Counted from the stretch's first letter, positions 1 through 8,341 are shown. The stretch: 64,000 bases of DNA from Novosphingobium decolorationis (GCF_018417475.1 NZ_CP054856.1:2573001-2637000); one strand, 5' to 3'. The notes: a model not told the origin generated them from the letters alone. Numbers and translations are program-made.

Positions 1-1093
1 AAGGAGCGGGTGAGGTCCATGACCTGCTTGCGATAGGTCTTCGCAATCTCCGGGTGAAGCGCGATCACCGGCACTGCGGCAAGCTCCGAGAGTTCAAGTT
101 TGCACCGCTCCCGGGCCTGCTGGGCTTTTGCCAAGGCGGATTTGATCTCGTCAAATTCCGCTCCGTTGGCGATGGCATCCACCAGTCGCTGAACTTTCCT
201 GCCCTCTTCGTCGATTTGACGCTCGAGCTTCCGTCGACGAGCAGCTTGGTCGGCTGTGCGGCGTGCGAATTCCTGATGGTACTCGGTTACGAAGGCCTTG
301 ACCAAATCGGGATCGAGCATTCTCTCCTGCAAGCCTTTCAGAACGCGTCGCTCGAAACTCGCCGTAGTTATGGATTTCGAGTTCGTGCACCCCCGTCCAT
401 TGCGGTGGCCGGAGCACCCCCATCGTTCCTTGCCGAAGACGATCCATCGCGCACCACAGATTCCGCAGACCCCCAGCCCTGACAACAAGCGCTTCGGCAG
501 CTGTTGCCGAGAGAATGGCGTTCCGAAACTTTGTGCTCGCCTTTCTTGAACAGCTTGTCAGAGCTCCTCGGGAATGATCCGAAGCTCAGGCACGTTCTCG
601 ATCACCCATTCGCTCTCAGCGTTAGGTCTGATCCGAGTCTTTCTGGAAATTGGGTCGATTACCTTGCTTGTCCGATTATGAATCAGCTCGCCCCGGTACA
701 ACCGGTTCTGCAGAATGCCGTTCCGCCGCTTCCGATCGCCCGTCAGAGTGTTTGCCAACCATGGTCCACCACTTGGCCCCGGTATATTATCTCGATTCAG
801 ACGCTCTGCGATTGACCTCGGACTAGTATTAGCCGCGAACTCGCGGAAAATGCGCAGGAGGACATCTGCCTCTTCGATTTTGATCTGTCGAAGACCACGT
901 GTCAGTGAGCCGTCAGCCGCCAGCTGATTGGCGACTTCGTAGCCATAGGCTCGGCCTGCGGGTATTCGCCCGCGCTGCACCGCCCCACGCTGGCCTCTTC
1001 GGATCTTGGCACCCAGGTCCTTGCGGTAATTGGCATCCATCAAGCCTTTGAAAACGGCTGTGATCTCGGTCACCTCTCCGTCCGAAAGCGTAA
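1..1093 (-). pseudogene. Large serine recombinase, C-terminal part (interrupted, in-frame stop)
   Basis: This is the downstream half of a large serine recombinase; the N-terminal resolvase half lies at 3997-4348 across a composite insertion. The segment from 1093 to 561 encodes the Recombinase domain (TLSDGEVTEI, RRGQRGAVQRGRIP, LYRGELIHNR). A TGA at 558-560 follows IIPEEL, where the family usually has a Trp codon. Beyond it the same frame stays open to the window edge and encodes the expected zinc ribbon (CGICG, then CSGHRNGRGC) and a coiled-coil arginine/lysine-rich tail. Removing the insertion and one TAA repeat gives GARIFTLSDGEV in frame. Enzymes of this family integrate or excise mobile elements. 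This copy is dead through both the insertion and the stop, unless the stop is suppressed. The gene runs off the left edge. Confidence 0.85.
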
Positions 1094-2254
1094 TACCAAG
1101 GTGCATTGATCAGTACCCATGTGCCCATTGGCGCATTCCGATGGACATGATGCGCCAGGGCTGATCGACGAGCTTGTTCCATGCGAAGCAGCAGTGGTCG
1201 ACGATGTCGTCGTAGGATTTGAAGATGCGGTTCGACAGCCAGTTGTCGCGCATGAACTGCCAGACGTTTTCGACTGGGTTGAGTTCGGGGCATCTCGGCG
1301 GCAGCGGCATCAGGGTGATGTTGGGAGGCACGACCAGTTCGGCCGATCCGTGCCATCCGGCCTGATCGAGCAGGAGGACTGCATGCGCGCCTGGCGCGAC
1401 GTGGAAGGCAATTTCCTCGAGATGCATGCTCATTGCCTCGCTGTTGCAACGGGGCATGACGATGCCGGCGGCCTTGCCTTCGGCGGGACAGATCGCGCCG
1501 AACAGCCATGCCGAGGAGCGACGCTGGTCCTTCGGCGCCGATGGCCGGGTTCCGCGCTTCGCCCAGCGCCGGGTAAGCTTGGTCTGCTGGCCGATGCGGG
1601 CCTCGTCCTGCCACCATAGCTCTATCGGCGTTCCTCTCGGAGCCGCCGCTTGATTTGCGCCAGACGGGCGCCGAAGTTTTAAAATCGACGATGTCATCGC
1701 GCTTCTGGCCACGATGGCGCGGCCGGGCCGAGAGCTTGCGATAACCCATCGCACGAAGCTCGCGCCCGAGAGTGTGGCGTGTGACCGACAGCTCGAACTC
1801 GTCCCAGACCCACAGCGCCAGGTCAGCAAGCCGCCAACGCACGACGCCATGCGCCGCGGGGATCGGCCCCGCCTCGACGATCTCGGCGAGCCGGGCGCGC
1901 TGCTCGTCGTTCAGGATCGAAGCCCGCCCCGGAGCTTTGCGCGTTGCCAGACCGTCGGGACCTCCGTCGTTGAACCGCAGAACCCAGTCGCGCACGATCT
2001 GCAGCGTCACGCCGGCAATCTTCGCCGCTTCGCTGCGACTGCCGCCGTCCAGGATCAGCGCAACAGCCAACAGGCGTCGGACCTGATCGGCATCGCCACT
2101 TCGTCGTGCAAACCCTCGCAAATCCGCCGATGTGTAGTCAGATCGAACCCCAATCGCTGCCGCCATCGCAAGCCTCCATGTGCCTGCCATGATGAATCAG
2201 AAAATCACCAGCTTGGAAAGCGAGGACGTGAGTCAGCCTCAGCGCGCCTTGGTA
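1094..2254 (-). mobile_element. IS630-type element, copy A (defective)
   Basis: This is a 1,161-bp copy with ends TACCAAGGYGC in inverted orientation. It is 4 bp shorter than copies B and C: the A-run that serves as frameshift site is 4 A instead of 7, and one C is missing in the following run (near 1637). Otherwise it reads the same as copy B. The IS5'-side end carries the CGCGCTGAGGCTGACTCA subterminal sequence and the other end TGCATTGATCAGTACCC. Confidence 0.85.
1110..2166 (-). pseudogene. IS630-type transposase, copy A (frame-disrupted)
   Basis: This encodes the same two-frame DDE transposase as copy B. The N-terminal HTH part (starting MAAAIGVRSDYTSAD) and the C-terminal catalytic part (ELWWQDEARIGQQ, LLLDQAGWHG, NPVENVW, ending WAHGY) are both recognisable. 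The 7-A slippery run has shrunk to 4 A, and a one-base deletion in the CCC run throws the reading into the third frame. A -1 slip therefore no longer yields a full transposase. A 425-codon open frame runs through here but is out of phase with the catalytic half and continues into the recombinase. Confidence 0.85.
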
Positions 2255-2831
2255 TGACGCTGGACAAGCTGATCCTGCAGGAAGCTGCCAAGGGAAACTT
2301 CTGAGCCCCGCGCGGCGGCGGCGCTGCATCGAGCAAGTACGACGAGATCTGCCGATCCGGTTGTCCGAGCGACGGATATGCCGGGTGCTAGGGCAGCATC
2401 GATCGACGCAGCGTAAAGTGCCGCGTGGGGCGGATGACGAACAGGCGCTGACGGAGGACATCATCGCCTTGGCGAAGCAATATGGTCGCTATGGCTATCG
2501 CCGGGTGACGGCGTTGCTGTGCCATGCGGGGTGGACGGTGAACCACAAACGGGTCGAGCGGATATGGCGGCGCGAGGGACTGAAGGTTCCGCTGCGCCAG
2601 CCCAAACGGGGACGCCTGTGGCTCAACGACGGATCATGCGTCCGCCTGCGGCCTGAGTATCCGGGGCATGTGTGGGCCTACGACTTCGTCGAAGGGCGCA
2701 CGCACGATGGCCGCAAGTTCCGTATCCTGACCATCATCGACGAGGCCAGCAGGGAATGCCTGGCGCTCATCGTTGCACGGCAGCTCAAGCATGAGGATGT
2801 TCTGGCGGCTTTGGCTGACCTGTTCATCTCA
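2255..2831 (+). pseudogene. IS3-family transposase fragment (end of OrfA, start of OrfB)
   Basis: The fragment begins with the last 15 codons of an OrfA (LDKLILQEAAKGNF then TGA). It continues in the overlapping frame as OrfB: LSPARRRRCIEQ, then GQHRSTQRKVPRG, KQYGRYGYRRVTALL and the start of the rve integrase core (GHVWAYDFVEGRTHDGRKFR, IIDEASRECLA). It stops at LADLFI, where copy B begins. The first catalytic Asp (AYDFV) is present; the second Asp and the Glu are gone. The layout fits the IS407-like group of IS3. Both ends were removed by IS630-type insertions, so it cannot be functional. Confidence 0.85.
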
Positions 2832-3996
2832 TACCAAGGCGCGCTGAGGCTGACTCACGTCCTCGCTTTCCAAGCTGGTGATTTTCTGATTCATCATGGC
2901 AGGCACATGGAGGCTTGCGATGGCGGCAGCGATTGGGGTTCGATCTGACTACACATCGGCGGATTTGCGAGGGTTTGCACGACGAAGTGGCGATGCCGAT
3001 CAGGTCCGACGCCTGTTGGCTGTTGCGCTGATCCTGGACGGCGGCAGTCGCAGCGAAGCGGCGAAGATTGCCGGCGTGACGCTGCAGATCGTGCGCGACT
3101 GGGTTCTGCGGTTCAACGACGGAGGTCCCGACGGTCTGGCAACGCGCAAAGCTCCGGGGCGGGCTTCGATCCTGAACGACGAGCAGCGCGCCCGGCTCGC
3201 CGAGATCGTCGAGGCGGGGCCGATCCCCGCGGCGCATGGCGTCGTGCGTTGGCGGCTTGCTGACCTGGCGCTGTGGGTCTGGGACGAGTTCGAGCTGTCG
3301 GTCACACGCCACACTCTCGGGCGCGAGCTTCGTGCGATGGGTTATCGCAAGCTCTCGGCCCGGCCGCGCCATCGTGGCCAGAAGCGCGATGACATCGTCG
3401 ATTTTAAAAAAACTTCGGCGCCCGTCTGGCGCAAATCAAGCGGCGGCTCCCGAGAGGAACGCCGATAGAGCTATGGTGGCAGGACGAGGCCCGCATCGGC
3501 CAGCAGACCAAGCTTACCCGGCGCTGGGCGAAGCGCGGAACCCGGCCATCGGCGCCGAAGGACCAGCGTCGCTCCTCGGCATGGCTGTTCGGCGCGATCT
3601 GTCCCGCCGAAGGCAAGGCCGCCGGCATCGTCATGCCCCGTTGCAACAGCGAGGCAATGAGCATGCATCTCGAGGAAATTGCCTTCCACGTCGCGCCAGG
3701 CGCGCATGCAGTCCTCCTGCTCGATCAGGCCGGATGGCACGGATCGGCCGAACTGGTCGTGCCTCCCAACATCACCCTGATGCCGCTGCCGCCGAGATGC
3801 CCCGAACTCAACCCAGTCGAAAACGTCTGGCAGTTCATGCGCGACAACTGGCTGTCGAACCGCATCTTCAAATCCTACGACGACATCGTCGACCACTGCT
3901 GCTTCGCATGGAACAAGCTCGTCGATCAGCCCTGGCGCATCATGTCCATCGGAATGCGCCAATGGGCACATGGGTACTGATCAATGCACCTTGGTA
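2832..3996 (+). mobile_element. IS630-type element, copy B (apparently intact)
   Basis: This is a 1,165-bp element counted from terminal TA to terminal TA. Its ends are imperfect inverted repeats: TACCAAGGCGCGCTGA at the left and, read inward from the right, TACCAAGGTGCATTGA (three mismatches in 16). It reads identically to copy C at 41954-43118 wherever I compared them, which points to recent transposition in this genome. It forms the right arm of the composite block in the serine recombinase gene. Confidence 0.88.
2920..3980 (+). CDS. IS630-type DDE transposase, two frames joined by -1 frameshift (copy B)
   Basis: The transposase is split into an N-terminal frame (2920-3468, HTH_29-like: RSEAAKIAGVTLQIVRDWV, then RPRHRGQKRDD) and a C-terminal frame ending at 3980. 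The second frame carries the DDE_3 catalytic residues: Asp in WWQDEARIGQQ, Asp in LLLDQAGWHG, Glu in NPVENVWQF. The frames overlap at GAT TTT followed by seven A and C (about 3402-3413). A -1 slip there continues as NFGARLAQIKRRLPRGTP and gives a protein of about 353 residues, normal for the family. The start at 2920 is preferred over 2896 because divergent copy D shares only this ATG. An upstream in-frame ATG at 2896 adds eight residues. Confidence 0.85.
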
Positions 3997-4348
3997 TAAA
4001 TATTCGCGCGCCGGCGAATGTAACTCGTTCGAATATCTCGAGGGCGTCTCGCTGATGACGGGCAAGCCGATCTGTCGCTTCCGTTAATATCTGATCGGCT
4101 TGTCCGGCTTCCACTACCTCCAGCATCGCTGCGAAGCCTGGGCGAACATCGGCTTTGATACCGGCTGCGCCACTGATTGCCTCGTCTTTGAATTCGCCAA
4201 TGACTTCCCAACCTTCGCGGGCGCACCTATTCCTCAAGTCCTGCAGTTGATCATCTGTCGAACGCGGATTTTGGAGGCCGGTGCTGTACCTTGCATACAG
4301 AACTGTCTTCGGCCGCTGCAGTCCGGGCAAGCAATTTCGCCAGTTCAA
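3997..4348 (-). pseudogene. Large serine recombinase, N-terminal resolvase part
   Basis: This is the N-terminal catalytic half of the split recombinase: TVLYARYSTGLQNPRSTDDQ carries the YxRxS motif with the nucleophilic Ser, followed by DEAISGA and TEATDRLARHQRDA. It ends at FAGARIF, where the composite insertion starts. The TTG at 4348 is a possible start giving 14 residues before the core. No ATG is available, and a TTG seven codons later is an alternative. The start lies inside the small overlapping ORF at 4251-4370, so translational coupling is possible. The rest of the gene is at 1-1093. Confidence 0.8.
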
Positions 4349-4370
4349 TGAGTTCAGCGTCGATCATCAT
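4251..4370 (-). CDS. Small hypothetical ORF overlapping the recombinase start
   Basis: This 39-codon ORF begins MMIDAELIELAKLLARTAA and ends PKSAFDR. Its ATG overlaps the TGA of the upstream HTH-like gene (ATGATG/TGA at 4365-4370), the arrangement of a coupled operon. It then overlaps the first part of the serine recombinase in another frame. The N-terminal half looks like an amphipathic helix. It could be a leader peptide coupling translation, or the true N-terminus of a recombinase that has since frameshifted. I do not recognise it. Confidence 0.35.
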   Translation of the reverse strand: MMIDAELIELAKLLARTAAAEDSSVCKVQHRPPKSAFDR

Positions 4371-4663
4371 GCCTTTCCCTCATCAGCGAAATTTGGATGA
4401 CCTTGAAAAAGCCCCTGTTCTTGCGCAGAGCCGTAATTGTCTGCCGCAGCGGCTTGCAACCACTCAACGACATCGGCCGTCAGAGCGAAGAAGCCACGTC
4501 GCCCGGAAACTTTGAAAATGTGAAGATGAATATGGCCGCGCCTGCGGGCTTGTCGAAGGGCCGCCAAGTTTGCGAATCCAAGTGCGCGCGCCAAAGTCGT
4601 ATTTCCGATAATCGGCCTATGGCGATCAAACATGTCGGCCGCTAGTTGAATTCGCTTATCCAT
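4367..4663 (-). CDS. Small putative DNA-binding protein
   Basis: This protein of about 98 residues (from MDKRIQLAADMF) contains a short helix-turn-helix-like stretch (GNTTLARALGFANLAALRQARRRG), then a segment HLHIFKVSGRRGFFALTADVVEWL. It sits directly upstream of the serine recombinase with overlapping stop and start, so it may regulate or assist that element. An upstream in-frame ATG at 4681 would add six residues. The IS701-type element inserted about 12 bp upstream of that ATG and probably separates the gene from its promoter. I do not recognise a named family. Confidence 0.5.
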   Translation of the reverse strand: MDKRIQLAADMFDRHRPIIGNTTLARALGFANLAALRQARRRGHIHLHIFKVSGRRGFFALTADVVEWLQAAAADNYGSAQEQGLFQGHPNFADEGKA

Positions 4664-4692
4664 GGTATTCTTGTCCAACACTGTTGCACTAG

Positions 4693-6123
4693 CACTACTT
4701 TGGCAGAAGTTTGATTTTCGGGATTCCCATGTCGCTGAATGCGTGATTCATGGGGAGCCAGCTTTGATGGAGGCTGGCGATGGAAGAGGCGTGGCAGGCG
4801 GATCTTGAACGGTGGCTTGCGCCATATCTGGAAGCCTTGGGGAACAAGACTCGCCGTAGAATGTGCCCGGCCTATATCGCCGGTCTGATCGGGCCCGGCG
4901 ATCGCAAGAGCATCCAACCCATGGCAGCCCGTTCGGATGCGATACCCTACGACCGGCTACATCATTTCATCGGGGCTGGCTTATGGGACAGCGCCCCACT
5001 GGAAGCGACCTTGTGGAACCAGGCGGATGAATTGGTTGGCGGTGAGGGAGCCTGGTTGATCATCGACGACACCGCCCTGCCCAAGAAGGGCAAGGCTTCG
5101 GTTGGCGTCGCGCCCCAATACGCCACGGCGCTGGGCAAGAATGCCAACTGCCAGACGATGGTATCGGTGACACTGGCCTCGGGCGAAGTTCCCCTCATGT
5201 TAAGCTTGCGGCTGTTCCTGCCGGAAAGCTGGACGAGCGATGCTGCGCGCATGGACAAGGTTGGCGTGCCTACGCCCTTGCAGGAATACCGCACCAAGCC
5301 AGAGATCGCGATTGAGGAGATCGATCGCATTATCGCTGCCGGGGTGCGCTTTGGCTGCGTGCTGGCCGATGCGGGTTACGGGCTGTCGGCTCCGTTCCGG
5401 CAGGCACTGAGTGCGCGTAGCCTTTGCTGGGCGGTTGGCATCCCCCGGCATCAGAAGGTCTATCCGGCCGATGTGCAACTGATCTTCCCAGTCGCAGGAC
5501 GCGGTCGCCCACGGGTGCGACATGTGCCCGACGTCAAATCCATGGCCGCGCACGCAATGCTCGAAGGCGCGAAGTGGCGACAGGTCAGTTGGCGCAAAGG
5601 AACAAAGGGACGGCTGACGGCCCGCTTTGCCGCCATGCGCGTGCGCATTGCCGATGGTGCGCCTCAACGGATCGGCTCTGCCGGGGCCCAGCACATGCCG
5701 GGCGAGGAAGCCTGGCTGGTTGGTGAGCATCGCTCGAATGGCGAGCGCAAATACTATCTCTCCAATCTGCCCGGCGACACCCCGATCAAGGCTCTCGCCG
5801 GTGCGATCAAGGCGCGCTGGGTTTGCGAACAAGCGCATCAGCAACTCAAGGAGGAACTCGGCCTCGATCACTTCGAAGGACGATCCTGGACCGGGCTTCA
5901 CCGCCACGCCTTGATGTCGATGATGGCCTACGCCTTCCTGCAATCTCAAAGGCTCGCTCAGGCGGGGCGAAAAAAAAAGAAACCTCGGTCCGCCTCCCCA
6001 ACCCACCTTGCCAGCAGTGCGGCAGGCCATCCTTGACCGCCTGTCTCGCTCACCGCCGGGGCATTGCCCTCACTGCGGATGTTGCCTCATCAGACGTCCC
6101 AGTAAACTTCTGCCAAAGTAGTG
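4693..6123 (+). mobile_element. IS701-type insertion sequence
   Basis: This is a 1,431-bp element with perfect 20-bp terminal inverted repeats CACTACTTTGGCAGAAGTTT. It is flanked by a direct CTAG at 4689-4692 and 6124-6127, the 4-bp duplication expected for IS701 elements. The right-hand CTAG is also the boundary of the IS5-type element, so this IS landed exactly at the edge of an older insertion. Confidence 0.85.
4780..6036 (+). CDS. IS701-family transposase (probable late frameshift)
   Basis: This DDE transposase of the SRSO17/IS701 type opens with WLAPYLEALGNKTRRRMCPAY. Asp residues are seen in WLIIDDTALPKKGK and CVLADAGYG, with a Glu region at HQQLKEELGLDHFEGRSW. The open frame stops at 6036 after a run of nine A (about 5970-5978). 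The +1 frame after the run continues with the C-terminus expected of the family (LPAVRQAILDRL, HCPHCGC, ending RRPSKLLPK at 6119). Either one A was gained, leaving a shortened protein of 418 residues, or transcriptional slippage on the A run restores the tail. The catalytic core is complete either way. Confidence 0.8.
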   Translation: MEEAWQADLERWLAPYLEALGNKTRRRMCPAYIAGLIGPGDRKSIQPMAARSDAIPYDRLHHFIGAGLWDSAPLEATLWNQADELVGGEGAWLIIDDTALPKKGKASVGVAPQYATALGKNANCQTMVSVTLASGEVPLMLSLRLFLPESWTSDAARMDKVGVPTPLQEYRTKPEIAIEEIDRIIAAGVRFGCVLADAGYGLSAPFRQALSARSLCWAVGIPRHQKVYPADVQLIFPVAGRGRPRVRHVPDVKSMAAHAMLEGAKWRQVSWRKGTKGRLTARFAAMRVRIADGAPQRIGSAGAQHMPGEEAWLVGEHRSNGERKYYLSNLPGDTPIKALAGAIKARWVCEQAHQQLKEELGLDHFEGRSWTGLHRHALMSMMAYAFLQSQRLAQAGRKKKKPRSASPTHLASSAAGHP

Positions 6124-6144
6124 CTAGGCTCAGGATCTGTAATT

Positions 6145-6380
6145 GCAGAGCTAGGCGGTGCGATCCCTTGAGGGTTTCATGGATCTGTCCGCACTGGCCG
6201 AGCCGGAAGCTGGTCGTGCTGTATCGGGTCTCACAGAGGCGAACGTTGCATTGACTCGACGCGGGCTTGTTGACCCATCTGAGCACCTTCGCAGATCGTC
6301 CGTCCCTGCGTTCCCTCGCGGGACACCGCCCTCGGATCAGCTTTGACGCTTCACCGCTGGCAAACACATTCTACCCTACC
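6145..6380 (-). ncRNA. Candidate bridge-RNA region of the IS110/IS1111-type element
   Basis: This 236-bp segment contains no credible gene and lies between the recombinase stop codon and the element's end. IS110-family recombinases are guided by an RNA from the element's longer non-coding end. By position this is the only stretch large enough here. I did not fold it, so the loops that would pair with target and donor are not identified. Strand is assumed to be that of the recombinase. Confidence 0.35.
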
Positions 6381-7388
6381 TCATGCCTGGAACAAAGTGC
6401 CGTCGCGCAGCATGGCGTGCATGATCACCGCGAGGCGGCGTGCAAGCGCGACGCGGGCCTTCTTAAGACCTCGGCGCTTGGCGATCTTCATGGCCCATGT
6501 TTTCAGAGCAAAGGTCTCGCGGCTGCGGGTGAGGATCGAGTTAGCCGCCTCGTAGAGCAGCTTGCGCACCGTGCCATCACCCTGTTTGGTGATCCGGCCC
6601 GTCCAGTCGAGTTCGCCCGATTGGTGGCGTCTGGGCACCAGGCCGAAGTATGCGCCGGCATTGCGGGATTGTCGGAAGCGGCCTGCCTCATCCACCGCCG
6701 CAGCAAAGGCGGCGGATGTCTGCACACCAACGCCTGGGATGGTCATGAGGATCTCGCAGGCTTGAGACTGGCTGGTGATGACGCGCAGCCGGCGATCCAT
6801 TTCCTTGATCTGCTCGACCAGTTCAGCGCGTACAGCCAGCAGAGATACAATGGCCTCGCCCAAGCCGGGAATGTGGGCAGCCTGCATGATCCGCTCAAGG
6901 AATGCCTTCCCCTGTCCCGGACCGGGGCGATAACCGAACGTGGCGCAAAGACCGCGGATCATGTTGTCGAGCCGCACACGTGCTTCGACCAGATGGCCAC
7001 GCGCGGTGATCACGCTGCGCACGCCATGCGCTGCCGGGGATTTGACGTGCACCTCCTTGTAGAACCCCGTCCGCGCCAGTTGTGCGAGCCCGGCGGCATC
7101 GTGCGGGTCGGTCTTGTTCGCCTTCATCGCCTTCAGGCTCTGGTGCGCCTGGCGGGCATCGATGCATACGATCGGCACGCTGAGTTCGCGTAGGCCCAGG
7201 CAGATCGCCGGCGACATGCGCCCCGTCTCGATCACTGCACGCTCGATTGGGCCGTAGCGCTCCAGCATCGCCGCGATCGCCTCCGGAGAACTCTCCGTTT
7301 TCTCCGACACGAGCTTCCGACCGTTTTCGTCAACGATGCAGACCTGCGTGCTTTCCATCGACAGGTCCAGTCCGGCATAATGCTTCAT
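6381..7388 (-). CDS. IS110-family DEDD recombinase/transposase
   Basis: This 335-residue protein has the RuvC-like DEDD residues: Asp in GLDLSMEST (start), Glu in AVIETGRMS, and two Asp in KANKTDPHDAAGLAQ. The C-terminal Transposase_20 domain is complete (TIPGVGVQTSAAFAAAV, then PRRHQSGELDW with the conserved Ser, RKLLYEAANSIL). Length and motif order are those of a full-length enzyme and no frameshift is seen. Such enzymes cut and join DNA under guidance of a bridge RNA encoded in the same element. Confidence 0.9.
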   Translation of the reverse strand: MKHYAGLDLSMESTQVCIVDENGRKLVSEKTESSPEAIAAMLERYGPIERAVIETGRMSPAICLGLRELSVPIVCIDARQAHQSLKAMKANKTDPHDAAGLAQLARTGFYKEVHVKSPAAHGVRSVITARGHLVEARVRLDNMIRGLCATFGYRPGPGQGKAFLERIMQAAHIPGLGEAIVSLLAVRAELVEQIKEMDRRLRVITSQSQACEILMTIPGVGVQTSAAFAAAVDEAGRFRQSRNAGAYFGLVPRRHQSGELDWTGRITKQGDGTVRKLLYEAANSILTRSRETFALKTWAMKIAKRRGLKKARVALARRLAVIMHAMLRDGTLFQA

Positions 7389-7481
7389 GGCTGCTTCCTT
7401 CCTTCAAGATTCGACAACCAGAAGTGTGCGCCTCAACCGAGGCCCGAGGGAAGCAGCCGCAATTACACGATGACTCGTTGA

Positions 7482-8239
7482 TCAAAGCCAGAAGAGGACA
7501 GTGGCTGCGAGAGCGAGGGCTGAGAAGAATACGGTCGGGCAGCGGTCGTAGCGGGTTGCGACGCGGCGCCAGTCCTTGAGGCGACCGAACATGATCTCGA
7601 TGCGGTTGCGACGCTTGTATCGACGCTTGTCGTATTTGACGGGCATCGAGCGGGATTTCCGGCTAGGAATGCAAGATTTGATGCCCTTTTGCTCAAGCGC
7701 GTCCCGGAACCATTCGGCATCGTAGCCCCGGTCGGCCAGCATCCACTGTGCCTTTGGCAAGTCATCGAGCAAAGCCGCTGCGCCGGTGTAATCGCTGATC
7801 TGGCCCGCCGTAATGAAGAAGCTCAAAGGCCGTCCGTTGGCATCGGTGACGGCGTGGAGCTTGGTATTCATGCCGCCTTTGGTCCGTCCGATCAGGCGTC
7901 CGAGATCCCCTTTTTTACCCCAAGGCTGGAAGCCGTGCGGTGGGTCTTGAGATAGGTCGCATCTATCATGACGGTCTGGGGTTCGGCCCTCTGGGCGGAC
8001 AGACCTTCCATCATCCGGCTAAACACGCCCATCTCACCCCACCGCTTCCAGCGATTGTACAAGGTCTTGTGAGGCCCGTACTCCCTGGGTGCATCACGCC
8101 AACGCAAGCCGTTCCGATTGACGAAGATGATCCCGCTCAGAACGCGCCGATCATCGACACGCGGCTTTCCGTGACGCTTGGGAAAATACGGCGAAAGACG
8201 CGCCATCTGCTCGTTCGTCAGCCAATAAAGGTCGCTCAT
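7482..8239 (-). CDS. IS5-family (IS427-like) transposase, OrfA-OrfB with -1 frameshift
   Basis: OrfA (8239-7892) encodes MSDLYWLTNEQMARL and the DUF4096-like N-terminal domain (DRRVLSGIIFVNRNGLRWRD), then the first catalytic Asp (VMIDATYLK). OrfB (to 7482) carries GGMNTKLHAVTDANGRP, Asp in LADRGYDAEW and Glu in RRNRIEIMFGRLKDWRR. The frames join at A AAA AAG followed by GGG (about 7908-7916), correctly phased as the classic heptamer. A -1 slip gives VKKGDLGRLIGRTKGGMN, the expected family sequence. The coding part is intact although the element's 3' end is split by the IS110-type insertion. Confidence 0.88.
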
Positions 8240-8341
8240 CCTCAGTCTCCTCGCAGAGCCTGAATCACATCACGGCATGCCAATCAATGGGTCCTGAGCC
8301 TAGTAATTCATTTATTTTCAATAACTTAATTTTGCAATATT

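Larger units (their letters stand above)
1094..3996. mobile_element. Inverted composite of two IS630-type copies around an IS3 fragment
   Basis: The block consists of copy A (minus, 1094-2254), an IS3-family fragment (2255-2831) and copy B (plus, 2832-3996). Both outer ends are the same transposase-3' end of the IS (TACCAAGGTGCATTGATCAG read inward). The whole block is flanked by a direct TAA at 1091-1093 and 3997-3999. Removing the block and one TAA joins the serine recombinase halves in frame. The inner flanks differ (TGA beside copy A, TCA beside copy B), so the block probably formed elsewhere by two insertions into an IS3 element. It then transposed here as a single unit using the two outer ends; that history is inference. 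Confidence 0.8.
6145..7460 (-). mobile_element. IS110/IS1111-type element inside the IS5-type element
   Basis: The insert is roughly 1.3 kb. AATT stands at both junctions (6141-6144 and 7461-7464), so the exact boundaries are uncertain by a few bases. There are no long terminal inverted repeats, as usual for this family. The 236 bp after the recombinase stop (6145-6380) are non-coding and the 5' side is only about 72 bp. That asymmetry fits the IS1111 branch, whose bridge RNA lies 3' of the recombinase. Confidence 0.65.
6127..8300 (-). mobile_element. IS5-type element (IS427-like), interrupted by an IS110-type element
   Basis: The ends GGCTCAGGATC (6127 on) and, in reverse, GGCTCAGGACC (to 8300) form the terminal inverted repeats. 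They are flanked by TA within CTAG on both sides (6124-6127 and 8300-8303). The transposase occupies the right part. About 18 bp from the left end the element is split by the IS110-type insertion: the left flank reads GTAATT and the right flank AATTACACGATGACTC, suggesting insertion at AATT. Without the insertion the element would be about 860 bp, normal for the group. Confidence 0.75.

Noticed and set aside
913..2190. A 425-codon frame across IS copy A into the recombinase
   Set aside because: It reads the catalytic half of the transposase out of phase because of the lost bases and ends inside another gene, so it is not a functional protein.
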